64,000 bases of DNA from Sarocladium kiliense (GCA_030734395.1 JAUZTG010000041.1:2232001-2296000), one strand, 5' to 3'. Numbered from the stretch's first letter, positions 11,614 through 24,886 are shown. The notes: a model not told the origin generated them from the sequence alone. Numbers and translations are program-made.

Positions 11614-13658
11614 ATGGACCCTATGGATTATGCTTTCAACCATCCTTCGTCGTCTGAAGCTCCATATCATATTGCTGTCTCAAGTGTCTCGCCACCTTGG
11701 ATGACCTACGGTACTGGACCAGATGTAGGCAGCAGCCTCGATCCTTTCTATCTCCCGCCAGCCCCGACCCTACCAGTCCACTTTCCACAGGACCATCCGA
11801 CTTTCACGCAGACATACCAAACTCATCCGACGCAAGGCGGTACATTTCCCTGGGGTCCCGGGTTCTTTCATAGTTCTGCACCCCAGGATCATGCATTATC
11901 ACGCTCCAGCAACCTGCCGAGCCAAAGTGCGCGAAGTCGTGACCAGCATATGACAAGGAGGCACGACTCGCAGCCGTGGAACTCCATGTCAACACGACAC
12001 CAATTGCCTACGCTCGACTCCCAAGTTGGGAGCGTGCCTTCTTTGCCGAACTCTGTCCCACCACCCGCCGAAAGTGAAAGCTGCTCTAATGTTCAGGAAA
12101 CTCTCACTTCGCACGGCGACAGCGCGGGCTTATCAGCGACCCTCCCCAATGATACATCGGAGCTTCGTACAGATCGAATCTCTGGCCGCGGGCAACGATG
12201 GCACTCCCTTAACGGCGAGGGCGAAGAACATGCATTGCGTGGCCTTTTGCCTCCTCTTCGAAGCCAGCCACCCTTCCAGCCGAATGACGCGATAGCAGGC
12301 TCAACCCTACCAGCACTCCACCAAAGTACGACGAACTCTCCAAGCTCGCGGCTAAGACCACAAAGATCAAATTACCTTCCACAAATGCGCCACTCAATCG
12401 CAGGTGCTGGAGAGGCTGGACTGTCACGGCTCGACGAATCCTCTGCTTCATTCACAAGAACTGGAAGACAGTCACCGACGACAAGACCCCATCGCACATC
12501 CCGCACTCATGTGCTGGATGTCCAAAGACCAATTTGTAAGTCTCAGCGGGTTCATGCTTGTATAATTTGGACTATGAATCACCAGGAACCTTTCCACAAT
12601 TTCCGTATTCTAATCCAAGTATCGCCCGAACAGCAGTTTCCTTCGACTTGGGTAGCAGTTCTAGACTGCCATCGACGGCACCTCCCACAAGTAGTGCATC
12701 CGGCGTCGCCTCGTTGAGCCCAAGACGACAGCGAACTTCACGAAGCGGACCACGAAGACACATGGCTGCTCCAAGGTCACCATCCCACAGTCACGGGAGG
12801 CATTCGATCGACAGATCCCTGGTTCAAGACTTCCTGTCTTCGCAAAATATCGGTCCTTCAGATTGGATCGCAAGCTACCCCTACCCAATGATTGAGGAAA
12901 TTCTGTATAGAAATCTCCAGGCTCTGCAAGGGACCATGGGTCCCGCTAGGGTGGCAAGGAAAAGCATGATCAACTCCCTCACGGCTATTCCGGTCAAGGA
13001 ACTTGAAGAAGATGAAAGAGGTGAGAAAGTCTTCGTAGGTTGTCATCTCACAGATTCGAAAGCTGACGACATGACATAGCGTGCACAATTTGCTATGGTC
13101 CCTTTGGTGTGGAGTCGCCTGAGGGTACAACAGAAGAGGCTGTACGACTACCGGATTGCAAACATGTGTTTGGATCACTTTGCCTAAAAACATGGCTGGA
13201 AGACTCGGATAAGTGTCCTTACTGCCGTAAAAAGCTGCCCTCAGAGCCAAAATGGTTCCTTGCCGCGGCGAAGAGGGTTTTAGGAATGATAAAGCGTCCT
13301 CAGCATGCTGGTTCAGATGCGTGAGTTAATCATAGCCCCCCCATCGTCTCCGTCCATTTGCTAATCTGAGGTGACTAGTACGGATAACGAGACATGTCTT
13401 GCAGTGGTCAGAGGCTTCAGTAGGGGAGGGTGGCTTCAGTCGCCCCCATCTTCATCGCCCACTGCACGCATGCCACTTTCCGCTTCTCATCGGGGACTCA
13501 ATAGAGCAGAGCCCTTAGCGACGACGCTGAACGGGGAGCATGGATCAGCAATACCAAGACCTGAGTCGGAGACACAATCAGCAAGTCCGCCGTCGGAGTG
13601 GAGACTCTCGTCATCAGGAGGAATGGAGTATGTTCAAGTCGTGCATTTCGACGTCTAG
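11614..13658 (+). CDS. RING-finger protein, probable E3 ubiquitin ligase
   Basis: Four exons (11614-12535, 12634-13020, 13080-13320, 13379-13658) give 609 residues. Introns 2 and 3 (59 and 58 nt) are clear. For intron 1 the nearer acceptor at 12585 creates a TGA across the junction, so 12633 (20 nt after a CTAAT branch) is preferred. The N-terminal 430 residues are Ser/Pro/Gln-rich and disordered. The RING runs from C438 to about 485: CTIC, then CKH, then SLC, then CPYC. The residue where a sixth ligand (His or Cys) is expected, in CKHVFGSLC, is Gly; I believe related fungal RINGs share this form. The C-terminal tail is disordered and Ser/Pro-rich. The likely role is substrate ubiquitination; the target is unknown. 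Confidence 0.8.
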
Positions 13659-14608
13659 CTGGATATTGTATCGGCAGATGCTCGAAATCGACTGTGCTTG
13701 TTGAGGAGCCGAGCTGTCTCCAGCATCACTTCCAGCTGCCATGACGCGACGCACTTGAAGGGCTCAATCATGACGACATTGTTACACAAGCAAGAGACGT
13801 GCTGCAGACCAGGGCTTCAGGTGCCACAGGAGATGGCGCTGCAGAGGCGTTGACCTAAGTCTTAATGAGAGATGCTCAAGGAGTGACCAAGCAGGTCAAC
13901 AGGGTATTGCGACCTATACACCACAGGGAAGCCCGGCGTTTTGACAGTCCTTCTTGCGAGGCATAGATTGGTGCAAGGAGGGGCATCTGTGAACATATAA
14001 GGTCTCCTAGTTCGATAGATGCTAAATCATACACACACGTCATCGCACCTTTTCTCACGGGTGAAGGTACTACAAGGAAATTTACTCATCAGCACCGAAG
14101 CTGTCCTGTTCGGCAACACCCGAAAAGCGTCGGTGCAACATCAAACTCGACACGATACATCCTTGCCAGTCTAGTTCAGCTGTCCTTCGTACAGACCTGG
14201 GAGCGGTGGTGGCAAGGTGATGTAGCAAATAGCTGGCTGACTGACTTGACTGACTGACCGCTGAGCTCACTCAACACGACGATAGCTATTCTGAATGAGC
14301 CCACTAGCCACAGTGAGAGGTTGAGAAACAAATTCGGTCCTCTCAATTGACAGTGAATTGTCAGCAAAGGTTTGCGCAGGGGGAGTCAAAATCCACGTTT
14401 CAAGGGTTGCTGACGGTTTGACTGGGCACGACCTTGCAGGATGGTACTTAAAGAGGCCAAGCGCCTGGTGCGTGGTCAGCGAAACTTGGTATAGGGTTTG
14501 ACAATCCTCCAGCACAGCAAGCTTCGCCATCCGTGCGCAATCCGCGGGGCTCATTGTTTGATTCACGAGGTCTTCACGGCTTCCGGGGTACACTTGAACT
14601 GACTAGTG
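13659..14608. other. Intergenic, between RING gene and P450
   Basis: No gene is seen. The interval holds the 3' end of the RING transcript and the P450 promoter. A short imperfect GACT repeat lies near 14236-14258. Confidence 0.5.
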
Positions 14609-16399
14609 ATGGGCATTTTCTCCGGACAGACTACCGCGGCTGCGGCGCTGGCGCTCAGCCTGTCGTCAGCATGGGCACAGGATGGAGCCGTCTCAGTGTG
14701 GCGTGTGGTGGGCAGCTTCTTCAAGCTCTGGGCTTTGAGTATGCTTGTATGGTCCGCTTGGGGCATGTTTCTTTGGCCATTGGTCATGTCGCCGCTTCGT
14801 GGCCTCCCAGGGCCGAAAGAGAGAAATCACTGGCTTATGGGGCAAGGGATAAGAGTATGGGGGGAACCTACAGGATGGCCGATGCTGGAGTGGTATGTAT
14901 TTGATATGATAAGACGAACTGGACAGAGTTTCTAACATTGTGGCGAACAAAGGATGAATACCATCCCTCATGATGGCATTTTACGGTTCAGGGGGTTCTT
15001 TAACCAGGAGAACATCATGGTGTGCTCACCGGCGGCTGTTTGCGAGGTGACAGTCACCCATAACGACCAGTTCGAGAAGCCTTCACTCATCCGAGGCATT
15101 GCTGGAAGAATCCTCGGCAACGGTGTGCTGCTGGCCGAGGGCGACGACCATAAAATGCAGCGACGCAAGCTAATGCCCGCATTTTCATTCCGTCGCATCA
15201 AGGAGGTCTACCCAATCATCTGGGAGAAAGCTGCTGAGGATGTGCAAGCTCTGACGTCCCAGATCGCTGGACGCGACCATATCGAGTTGGAGACGCATGG
15301 CTGGTTCTCGAGATGTGCTCTGGACATCATTGGCACCGTCGGGCTGGGAAGGGACTTCGGTGCCGTCCAAGACCAGAACAATCCCCTGGCGAAGACCTAC
15401 GATGTAGTGATGAAGCCGAATCGCATGGCGGCACTCTTTGCGGTTCTGAGGCTTGTGTTCCCGGACTGGCTGGTGAATCTGCTCCCAACAAGACGCAATA
15501 ATGTCATCAATGATGCATCACAACATATTCGCGGTGTCTGTCGCGGCTTGGTCAGGGATAAGAAGGCGAGACTGGAGAAGGGCGAGCAGCCTGATCCAGA
15601 TATCCTCTCAACAGCGCTGCAAGGAGGTGGCTTCACGGAAGAACAGACGGTGGACCAGGCAATGACCTTTCTGGCTGCTGGTCACGAGACGGTTGCGTCC
15701 ACAATGGCATGGGCAATGTACGCCCTCTGCCAGAACCCCGAGGCTCAGCGGAAGCTGCGGAAAGAAGTGAGGGAAAGACTACCGTCCGTGGACAGCGGGA
15801 AAGGTGTGACGAGTGCTGATATCGAGGCGATGCCATACCTCAGCGCGGTTTGCAACGAGGTTCTGAGACTCTACCCACCTGTGCCCCTCACGGTCCGACA
15901 ACCTCTCAGAGATACGACGATCCAGGGTCTTCCAGTTCGCAAGGGTACGAGGGTTGTAATCTGTGCTTGGGGTACGAACCGTTCTCACCACTACTGGGGT
16001 CCGACAGGGGATGAATTCCGTCCAGAGAGATGGCTCGATGAGACCCAGAAACAAGGCGAGGAGGGTACAGCAGATGACGACGACGATAATGTCGAAGGCG
16101 CGGGAAAGTCTGGGTCAAGAGGAGGCGCGAATCTCGGAGGTTCAACGAGTCTATACGCGAACCTGACGTTCCTCCACGGACCACGGTCGTGTATCGGCCA
16201 AGCTTTTGCGAGGGCCGAGTTTGCGTGCCTTCTTGCGGCGTTTATCGGAAGGTTTGAAGTCGAGTTTCCAGAAGGGTGCGAGGGTGCCAAGGCGGAGCTT
16301 GGGGGAGAAGAGGGTTTGGGGGTGCAGAAGGGAGCGTTTACTGCGAAGCCTGGCAGAGACGGGCTTTTTGTGAGTGTGAGGGCATTGGGAGGCTTCTAA
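14609..16399 (+). CDS. Cytochrome P450 monooxygenase
   Basis: Exons 14609-14892 and 14953-16399 (60-nt intron, GTATGT, branch CTAAC) join to 576 residues. ATG 14609 is used; an in-frame GTG directly before it is not a normal fungal start. Two hydrophobic stretches at the N-terminus (about 8-22 and 38-60) fit ER-membrane anchoring, followed by the proline-rich hinge (LRGLPGP). P450 landmarks are the I-helix AGHET (about residue 337), the K-helix EVLRLYPP (about 396-403) and the heme loop FLHGPRSCIG with ligand C508. An unusual acidic/Gly/Ser insert (about 456-490) sits before the heme loop. It needs a CPR reductase partner, not seen here. The substrate and CYP family cannot be told from sequence alone; no biosynthetic cluster surrounds it. 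Confidence 0.92.
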
Positions 16400-16674
16400 A
16401 GCCTTGCCCTGGGCAAACGATTCGTTGTCGGGTATTTCCAGGAACGCGGTCAGATTAACACGAAATAAGCATAGATACCGTGATGCATGGTCAAGCCTTG
16501 CATGTGACTTCTAGCGACAATTATTGATAGGAACCAAACCACCTTTTGGTGAAGCTTTGCCTCGGATAGAGGAGCACTTGGTGATGAATGAATCTTGAAC
16601 TTCGTATACAGAATCTATGTCTATCCAAGGCACTATATGCTGAAAAGAGAATGCCGACCTCGCTCAAATGCATG

Positions 16675-19600
16675 TTATGACGTATGTTTCCGGAACCCGA
16701 GCTTCGCACGTAACCGCGCTATCTTGCCCTCATCCTGCTTCAATAGTTCCTCATCCGTAGGTTCATCAGCCTCCACATACTCCAGATCCTCATCTCGAGC
16801 CATAGCCTTAAGCTGCTCAAAGATGGCAGGGTCTTGCTCTAGTTCTTGCCACAGCTCCAAAGGCCATTCCTCGGGGCTGCTATCGAACTTGCGTCTTCGC
16901 CATGGCGGCCATGTCCAAAGACCTGAAATTATCAAGTGGCGTTTGACGAGTCGGACAGAGATGTCAAGGAGGCCGAGCAACGCAAGGACAATGAAAAGAG
17001 TGGCCCACCAGGCACCGTCTCGTCCAAAGAGTTGCGTCCATGAATCGCGAATGCTGTATGTTCCAGAAGGCGTCTTCGCATACACCCCGTCCAGGAAGGA
17101 GGTCCAAGCGAACCAGCCCCAGGTCGTGAGAAGGAAAGATCCGATGACAATGACGGATTTGTAGTGCGTCTCGAGAATCCTGGCTTCGTTAGTCTCGGTC
17201 CGTCTTGACTTTTGAAGAAGAAGAAGAAGGAACTTACATGAGCTTCCAGTTGATGTACAAGACACCGGTCGTGAATGTGAGAGTGCCAATGGCGTGCAGA
17301 CCGGGGTCCAGAACACTGGTGTTGATCCATCCATAACCTGCCCAAACGCCATACCAACATACAACGCCTTCTATCGCGGCCATGAGCATCCAACGTGTAT
17401 ACTTCCCAACATTGAGACCCATATTCCGCTGACCGTACACGTACAACTCGGGCACAGCCAGAAGCGTCTCTGCCATAAGATCTTGTTCCCATACACCCAT
17501 GCAGATCGTGCAGAGCGATGTAAAGAGTGTGTTGAAGACCGTCAGCGATGTAGCCTCGTACAGCGATGTACCAGTGTACCCGTTGTACCGCTGATACTGA
17601 GCTGTGGGCAAATAGAAGAACATCTCCTTCCAAAAGGTGCACAGGATGAACTTGGCAGTTCGGATGTATCCCCATCGTCCATGAACGAGCAGAAGCCTCT
17701 GGAGGTATCTGAACTGCGCGATAGAGAAGTCGGCAACACGGGCGGCTTGCAGACCTTCTTTGCCACTGATACCAACACCGACATGACTGGCAGTGATCAT
17801 CGCAAGGTCATTTGCTCCGTCTCCAATAGCCAAGGTGATACCACGGCGCTTGTTGCCCTTGAACCTACGTAGCTTGGTCCGGACAGCTCGCACAAGAAGC
17901 GCCTTTTGGGCAGGGGAAGCTCTGCAGCAAATGACGGAATCGACCATGATCATCACGGTATAGAAATGATTGGCAAGTTCTTCATCTTGCGCCACCACGC
18001 TGAGCGTGTGTCCGTCAATGACTACCACACTGTGGACAGTGGTTGCCGTCTCGATATCTTCTTGAAGTGCCGTCAGTTGAGGCTGCAAAGGACCCTTCTC
18101 AGAATCGATGATGAATAAGTCAGATCCTGGTTTGCACAGACGGGCGGAGTGGGCAATGTTGATAGCCGTCTCGCGCTTGTCGCCGGTCAACATCCAAACA
18201 TTGATGTTAGCCCGACGCAGCTTCTCGATCGTCTCTGGCACACCCTTTTGCAGTTTGTCCTCGATGGCAGTGGCGCCCACCAGGTCGAATGACTGCTCCA
18301 AAGATTCTGCAGCCTGCTCAATGCGGTCCTGTCGATCCACAAGACTTGTGGTAGCCGCATCATAATTGGCCTTCCAAACCCGATACTCGTTCTCGGGCAC
18401 AAACCTTTGCGCATACACGAGTGTCCTAAGACCTTCTGTTGCAAACTCATCGAGGTGTCTAAAACATTTCGAAAATACCTCAGACTCATCGTTGACGCTG
18501 GGCTCCTCGAGGAAGTTGAAGCGATCCGGAACGGGAAGTACTGAGTGGCGCACGGGCGCAGAGAGGTACGGGCTCTTGGTAGCCTCAAAAGAGACGCCTC
18601 GGTTCGATATTGAGATCCGAGGGCGGTCGACAGAGGATCGCATCAGTCTTGATGCCTCGAAAGACTTGCTTCTCGAAGGGCCAGGGCGAAGGCTGACACT
18701 GCTGTTGCGAGGGAGCGGTTGTAGGTCCCGATGGAGAGTTAAACTTGGCCGGCCGCCAAAGCTGTTCCTCAGTTCTTGTTGTTCGGATCTGCGATGCATT
18801 TCATGCTCCAGGTCGGCACTCTTCCTCACCTCCTCTGCTTTCTGCAACGCGAGCGACGACATTCTCAGGCGAGGGAGGATAGCCGAGTCGGCGCCCTTAC
18901 AGATGACAGCGATTCTTCCGTCTGGATACTTCACAACGATTGACATCCTCTTCCTGGCACTGCTAAACTCGATAAGATCCAGAATCTCGAATGTCAAGCG
19001 TTCGCCATTGCCATCGTCCTGGTCGAGCTGCAGAGTGACGAATTGGGAATTGCGCTGCACAACGGTGTACCCGAGCTCCTTAGCGGCCCTGACGAGCGCG
19101 AGCTCATCTGGACTGGAGGCTTGGTAGTCGATCTCGCCATCGTCTTTGGTCTCGGGCAAACAGGTGTGGCATAGCGCCATCGCAAGCAGGTATGCCTTAG
19201 CTTTTTGGGCAAAGGAGGAGTTCGGTCGAAGCTTCACAAAGTCCAAGAGATCCGATGTATTCACCTCTGGTTGGATATGATCGGGACGACCTGTGGAGCG
19301 CCAGTGGGAAGAGGAACGTCGACCGCCCATCGATGGGCGTGGGGACATCGCTGTTGAGTGACGTGGAGACATTGGCGAAAGAGGAATTTCCACTGCAGGC
19401 CGCTTGTCCGTCGGCACGACCACTGTGATGGGCTCGGGCTTGAGGCTCGGATCGTCGGTCGAGTCCGTGTCTACTTCTTTGACAGGGGCCATGATATCTA
19501 CATCAGTCTGCTCCAGGTCCATTGCGTGAAGCCAGACCGTTCCCGCAACGGACAGCTTCCTGAACTTCATCACGTTATCCGTGAGAGTTCCTGTCTTGTC

Positions 19601-21109
19601 AGAGAAGACATAGCCGACTTGTCCCAAATTCTCGAGAATGGTATTAGTGTTGCACTTAGCAGGTGTATCGCTATCCTCGTCGTACATGTTGATGTCGGAG
19701 TTGAGCATCAACAGCTGGCCGATCTTGACGATCTCCAAGGAGATGTATAGAGCGAGTGGCACGACGTTGTTGAACATGATGATAAAAGCGATGATGATCT
19801 GGTAGAACGGAACGGTAGCCTTGTCCAGATACCACGCCTTTGTTTCGAAGCTGTCTCGCCATTTGACGTATCCCATCGAAACGCCAACGGAGAGAAGAAC
19901 AACGTAGGTTGCTAGCGTAATGACGATGACGTTGCAGACTTTCTCCAGCGCAGGCTTCTTAGCTTTGGGGTGCTGATTCGAATTCATCCTCAGCTTGCAC
20001 TCCTCTCCCGTGTTGATCACGACACCAATGGCGCTGCGCGTGTTACGCAGGACACTGCCGCGATAGACTACTTCGTTGAGAGTGAGAGGCATTGGCTTCC
20101 CATCGACTGACACATGACCGTCAAACTTGAACAGCTCTGGGTTCGGATCTTCGATGATGAACTCGGCGTTACACCTCGCGATCCCCGCGATTGTGCCGCA
20201 TCCTGCGAAGGCATGGGTAACCTGCTTGCTCTTGAGGTTGGTCTCGCCATCAAGTGCCATTGTGTCGATGTATGCGACATCATTCTCGTCTTCGCTGTGG
20301 ATGAGGACGATGTCGGCAGGGACCGGCTCGTCGCGACAGATCCTCACGATATCGCCGACTTTGACCTGACTCCATTTGACTGGGACCCAACTCACGCCAT
20401 CGTATTCTTCCTTGGGCCTCGGCCATGGCTTAGCATTTGACTTGATGCGAAATGGGTTGTATCTGTTCAAGAAGCCCAACTTCTCGGCGAAACCTGAGTA
20501 CTGGTCCTCGGTACCTAGCACAGTCGCGAAGAAAGCATTCTCAATCTCGTCCATGCGATGTCTGCGATAGTCGTCGAAACCTTCTTTGGCGATGGTGAGG
20601 AGCACGAAGAACATCAAAGGCAGGATGGTCGTCATGTTACCGGTGGTGGAAAGGCCAGGGATCTAGAATACAGGAGTTAGCAGCACGACTTTTGGGGCGC
20701 TGGAGACAGGAGAAGGACTGACAGTCTGCGGTATACCAACGCAAAGAAAGTAGAAGTTGGCAACACGCGTCAATTGGAAGAACAGCTGCTTGGGAATAAA
20801 GTCCCAGACGGTGTATCTCGACGTCCTGACATTATTGGAGATGTAGGCCTGGCCACGACGGGTATCGATCAAGGGTTTCACATTGTGTATACGCAGGGGG
20901 ATATGGCGCCCATCGGTCGAGACTTGGATATGGCGCTGTCGCAAGATGAGTTCGACAATGGTGCGCTGGTAGAGCCATTTCGCCGAATTATTGATCGCAG
21001 CCTTGGTCTTCTCCGCGATTGGCACAACGAAGCTGGACGGGTGGTACTTGGGATGCTGGGGTGCTCGCATCGCCTCAGCCGTCTGGCTGCCGTCCTTGGA
21101 CTCGAACAT
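16675..21109 (-). CDS. DNF3: P4-type ATPase (phospholipid flippase), Dnf3-like
   Basis: Minus-strand exons 20723-21109, 17238-20662 and 16675-17179 (introns of 60 and 58 nt) join to 1438 residues. ATG 21109 is the first ATG after an in-frame stop; an upstream exon cannot be excluded. P4-ATPases move phospholipids to the cytosolic leaflet of Golgi, endosome or plasma membranes, usually with a Cdc50-family partner. Visible signatures are the actuator DGETNLKSKQ, the phosphorylation site DKTGTLT (D484), KGADS and GDGAND in the catalytic core, and about ten membrane spans. The text MALCHTCLPE and SSPDELALVRAA favours the Dnf3 clade over Dnf1/2 or Drs2. Two Ser/Arg-rich inserts (about 560-600 and 750-845) interrupt the cytosolic loop. 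The C-terminus is acidic then basic. It is convergent with the P450 (275 nt between stops). Confidence 0.9.
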
Positions 21110-22292
21110 GCCGTGCAACCTGTCGGCCAAGTCGTCGGAGAACAAAGGCGCCGTTCAAGCGAGGCAATTGAGCCAGTTGATTGATGATCGCACAGAGCGA
21201 GAGCGCGAAGCCTGAACCTCAGCGCTGCATCCTGGACATACAGGCACCAGGATCAAGAGTCTAGCGCCGTGTTCTAGTTCAGGAACAAAGGGAGGTATGT
21301 CGAGTCAGGGGCGAGCGAAGCGGCGTTGGCTGGAGCGTGGACGACCGGTAAACGAGTGATCGGTCGGTTCAGTGTATCGGCGACGAAAAGCAGTGAAGGT
21401 CGAGATGCTGCAGTTGGAGTAACGAGCGGCGTACACGAGATGGAGAGATTAAGCTGCAGCAGTCGCAGCAGCAGCAGGGCCAAGACCAAGGAACGTGGGC
21501 AGGAGTACGCTACAAGCATCGACGATTTCGCACCAGTGGCGGCATGGCGGGCGGCGCGTCACTTGGTTGCAGTGCAGAATCCCTGCGCGCGCGCGCACAC
21601 ACCCTGGCCTGCCCTGGTGCCAGTCCCCTCTCCCCTCTATGGGTTGAGTCGCTTGCACTGGCTGTCCACACTGGCTCACTGGCTGCCCCCACTGGCTGCC
21701 CCCACTAGCTGCCCACACTCTCACTGTAGATTGGCGTGGATTGACTTTGTCCATTGTATCGCTGGGACCCAGTTCCAGCTCCCGTTCCAGCTCCAGTCCC
21801 AACTTCCAAGCCACACCCTAGTCGCAACCTTATTTCCTCCAACTCCCGCCTCCGTCTCCGGCTCAGGTACAGACGGAACACAGACACTGTCGCCGCAACG
21901 AAACTTCCACCGAGGTTTCTTCCAGCGATTCCGTCTTCAGGTTATGCTTCCACCGTTGTCGATACTTTTGAAGACTGACACATGTTGTCTGCATGCTTTG
22001 CCTTATATAATTGTATTCGTCTGGCCGGCATGCCTCCTCCTGTTACCTTTGTTTATCATTTATCTTCTCCTTCTCTGGTATACCTTGTCTGTCGATCCGG
22101 TGTGATTCAATTTACCCTCCCATACCCAGAACGCGCCTCAAATACGAAGGAAGTTTTCTTCCTTTCCACGCCATACGGAAGCCGGACCCAGAGACACACG
22201 GCTACAGGCGAATCAAAGCGCCATGTCTCACTTCTTCCCTCTTCACTGCCGCGAACTGAAACCGGGTTTTCCCTGGGGTTTGCATTCCTCTC
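21110..22292. other. Promoter/leader of the P4-ATPase, low-complexity
   Basis: No supported gene. It contains an alternating CG/CA tract near 21586-21602 and a 13-nt tandem repeat near 21679-21712, then C/T-rich sequence. It should hold the P4-ATPase promoter and the 3' flank of the MFS gene. Confidence 0.5.
21679..21712 (+). repeat. Short tandem repeat, 13-nt unit
   Basis: The unit CTGGCTGCCCCCA occurs twice in tandem, followed by a third partial, diverged copy. A shorter related ACTGGCT motif occurs just upstream. Confidence 0.75.
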
Positions 22293-24316
22293 TTATTTCT
22301 CAGCCCGAGCCACTTCCGGACTGCCCTCGACTCCCGCTTCTGCCAGTCGTTCTGGTCGTGGTGCCGGAGCAGTTTTGCCGATGATATCCATATTTCGGAA
22401 AGTCAGAATCACTAGAAGCAGCGACGTGACAACGAAGCCCACATTCAAGTAGCTCGCGGCTCGGATGCCTTTCAGCATCACTGGGTTATGTGGCTGGAGA
22501 CGAGTCACGTCCTCTATGGGGATGTCGAGGGCGTCAGCCATAGTTGCTGTCTGGACGCTTGTGGCAATGGCGAGGCCAATCGCACGACCCAATTGACCCA
22601 TGGCGTTGATCAAGGCACCACCCATCGCCTGATCCTTACTTGGGAGCTCCTTTGATGTGGACAACATTAGGCATGGCCAAGCCGAGTCGGAACCAACAAC
22701 CGAGAGGACCATTGCAGGCAAACCCCAGGCGAAGTAACTCGTCGATGGTGGGATTGGCGATGCAAACAGAACCACAGTGGTAAGCATGCACATATGCCCA
22801 ATCCCAAGTATAATGAGGGCGGGCACCCTATGCAGAAGCTGAGACACAACAAAAGCGACGCAAAGCCCACTCAAGCCAACGGGGATGAAGCGCAGCGACG
22901 TTTGCAGAGGCGACAAGCCCTGGAACTGCTGGTAGTAATAGGTAGCAAAGACCATGAAGTTGTTGAAAGCAGCAAAGAAGATGAAGAAGATGACCAAGCC
23001 AATACTGAACCGCAGGTTACGAAACAGCGACAGCTTGAGGAGCGGTTGTCGTGTCGTCCTCTTCTCCAGGTGATGCTGCCAAAACGCAAATGCAGCAACT
23101 ATGATGAGCGAGACAACGAGAAGAACAGAGACCCAGGGTGTCTGCCAGCCAACGACGTTGCCCTCTGTTAGAGAGAACAAGAGCACAACTAGGCCTATAG
23201 TGATGAGCGCTGCTCCAATCCAGTCAACGGTCTGCTTCTGTCCGACAACAGGACCTGGAGGAGGTGGTCGTGGAACGAGGAACACGGCGGCGACTGTGAT
23301 GATACCTGACAGGATTGCCGTGACCCCAAACACCCATTTCCAGCTTGTCTGACTCGCAATTAGGCCGCTCACGATGTTTCCAAACGCACCTCCGAGCGGA
23401 GCTCCAGCGGCTAGGTACAATGTTAGCCTAGGCATGAAATCCTCGTACACTGCCAGCTCTTACAGTAGCAACTGAATGCATAATTCTTGGCTTTTCCCGG
23501 AGGAAACGTCGTGGCAATAATGCCAATGGCTGTTGGCACTGTGGCTGCGGCGCCCTATCTCATGGTCAATAGCTGTTTCTCAACCCCGATCTAGACACAG
23601 ACTTACAAGCCCGTGCAGACCCCGGAACAGGTCAAACGCAATCTCATTCGGTAGAAATGGGTTCGCAGCTGTGACAGCCGTGACCCATACAGATCCCCAG
23701 ATGAAGATGAGTCTTTTCCCGTAGATGTCTGCAATCCGACCCCAGAACAGGAGGAAGCAGCCGAAGGTGAGGGCGTAGCTAGATATGATCCACTGCAGGC
23801 GACTCTCGGGGACAGAGAGGTCACGGCCGATGGTGGGCAGGATAATGATCACGCTCTGATTGGATACGATCTATAACAGGCATTAGCCACTCTTTCTATA
23901 TTACTAAAAACAATCGTGACGTGATGACTTCAAATGTGTTTCGAGGGAACACGGCTGGGTATAGACGGTTAAAGGTCGAGGACACTCACGTTCAGGAACG
24001 CTGCGCCGGTGAGTGTGAGTACCAAGGCAATGCAGCGTGCTTTCGACATTGGCAGCTTCGGCTGTTCATCTTCGGATCCCTCAGTGATAGATTCAGCGGC
24101 AGGCTCTTCATTGTTGGTGTCTGTCTCAAGGCCCCTTTCGAGATTGAAGGCTCGTTTCTCATTGTCGACAGGTGCCTCCGGACCGGCTGTCGGTCCACCA
24201 GGTATTGACGATCCATTCTTGCTTTCATCTCTCAGGCACTCGTTACCTTCACCAACGACGGTCTCACTCGGCGTCGCCGCGGGTATTGCATTGTCCCGTG
24301 GCGCAACATCCTTCAT
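22293..24316 (-). CDS. MFS transporter, DHA2 drug:H+ antiporter family (14 TM)
   Basis: Minus-strand exons 23990-24316, 23607-23870, 23464-23554 and 22293-23410 (introns 119, 52 and 53 nt) join to 599 residues from ATG 24316. A hydrophilic cytosolic N-terminus of about 90 residues leads into about 14 hydrophobic segments. Motif A appears as GRIADIYGKR, and AGAPLGGAFGN matches the motif-C region that marks antiporters. The tail is Pro/Glu-rich. Families of this type export drugs, toxins or small metabolites across the plasma membrane using the proton gradient. The substrate cannot be predicted. It lies upstream of the P4-ATPase on the same strand with a 1.2 kb gap, so transcription is probably independent. 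Confidence 0.9.
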
Positions 24317-24886
24317 AGCCTTGACTGAGAACGTTCTTCGTGATGAGTCTAGGCGCCCTGGTCCGAGCGACTTGCAGAGACAATGGGCCGAGTTTAGAAT
24401 GATGACGGTTGAAACAAATAAGTCAAGGTGATTACAGTGAGTCCTAAAGACCGATAAAGAACCGTTTCATCCTCGTCCGAAGCAACAGGCAAGGAAGAGG
24501 CATTCAGTCCACGTCGCCCACCCCCGGATAGTTTTTATGGTTAAGGCGACAACCCCTCCGCTATTCCCGCCGGCACCGGACACCGGCACGGTTGAGGTCG
24601 GGCCCGGACGATTACCACACCGAAGAAGCGATTACTCACTCGCCGGGACTGAACGATTGGTGGCATTGGATCGTGAATCAAGTTCGCTTGGATGCAGTTA
24701 CTAATACTGTCGCCTGGACAAATCGAGTGCTCTGCACCATCGATCTGGATCCTTTGCTGCCCGCCTTCGTAATACACTGTAATACACTATGATCGACACA
24801 CAGAGGGAATAAATTGGTGACCAGTCCAGTGTGTGCTGACAATGTTCTCTTCTGCTGCAGTCATCCTGCCTGCCAAACTTCGTCGA
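24317..24886. other. Intergenic, MFS promoter side
   Basis: No gene is seen. It serves as the promoter of the minus-strand MFS gene and the 3' flank of the Kre9-like gene. Confidence 0.5.

Noticed and set aside
18366..19127. Plus-strand frame of 253 codons
   Set aside because: It lies antisense inside the P4-ATPase catalytic domain, whose motifs are clear on the minus strand.
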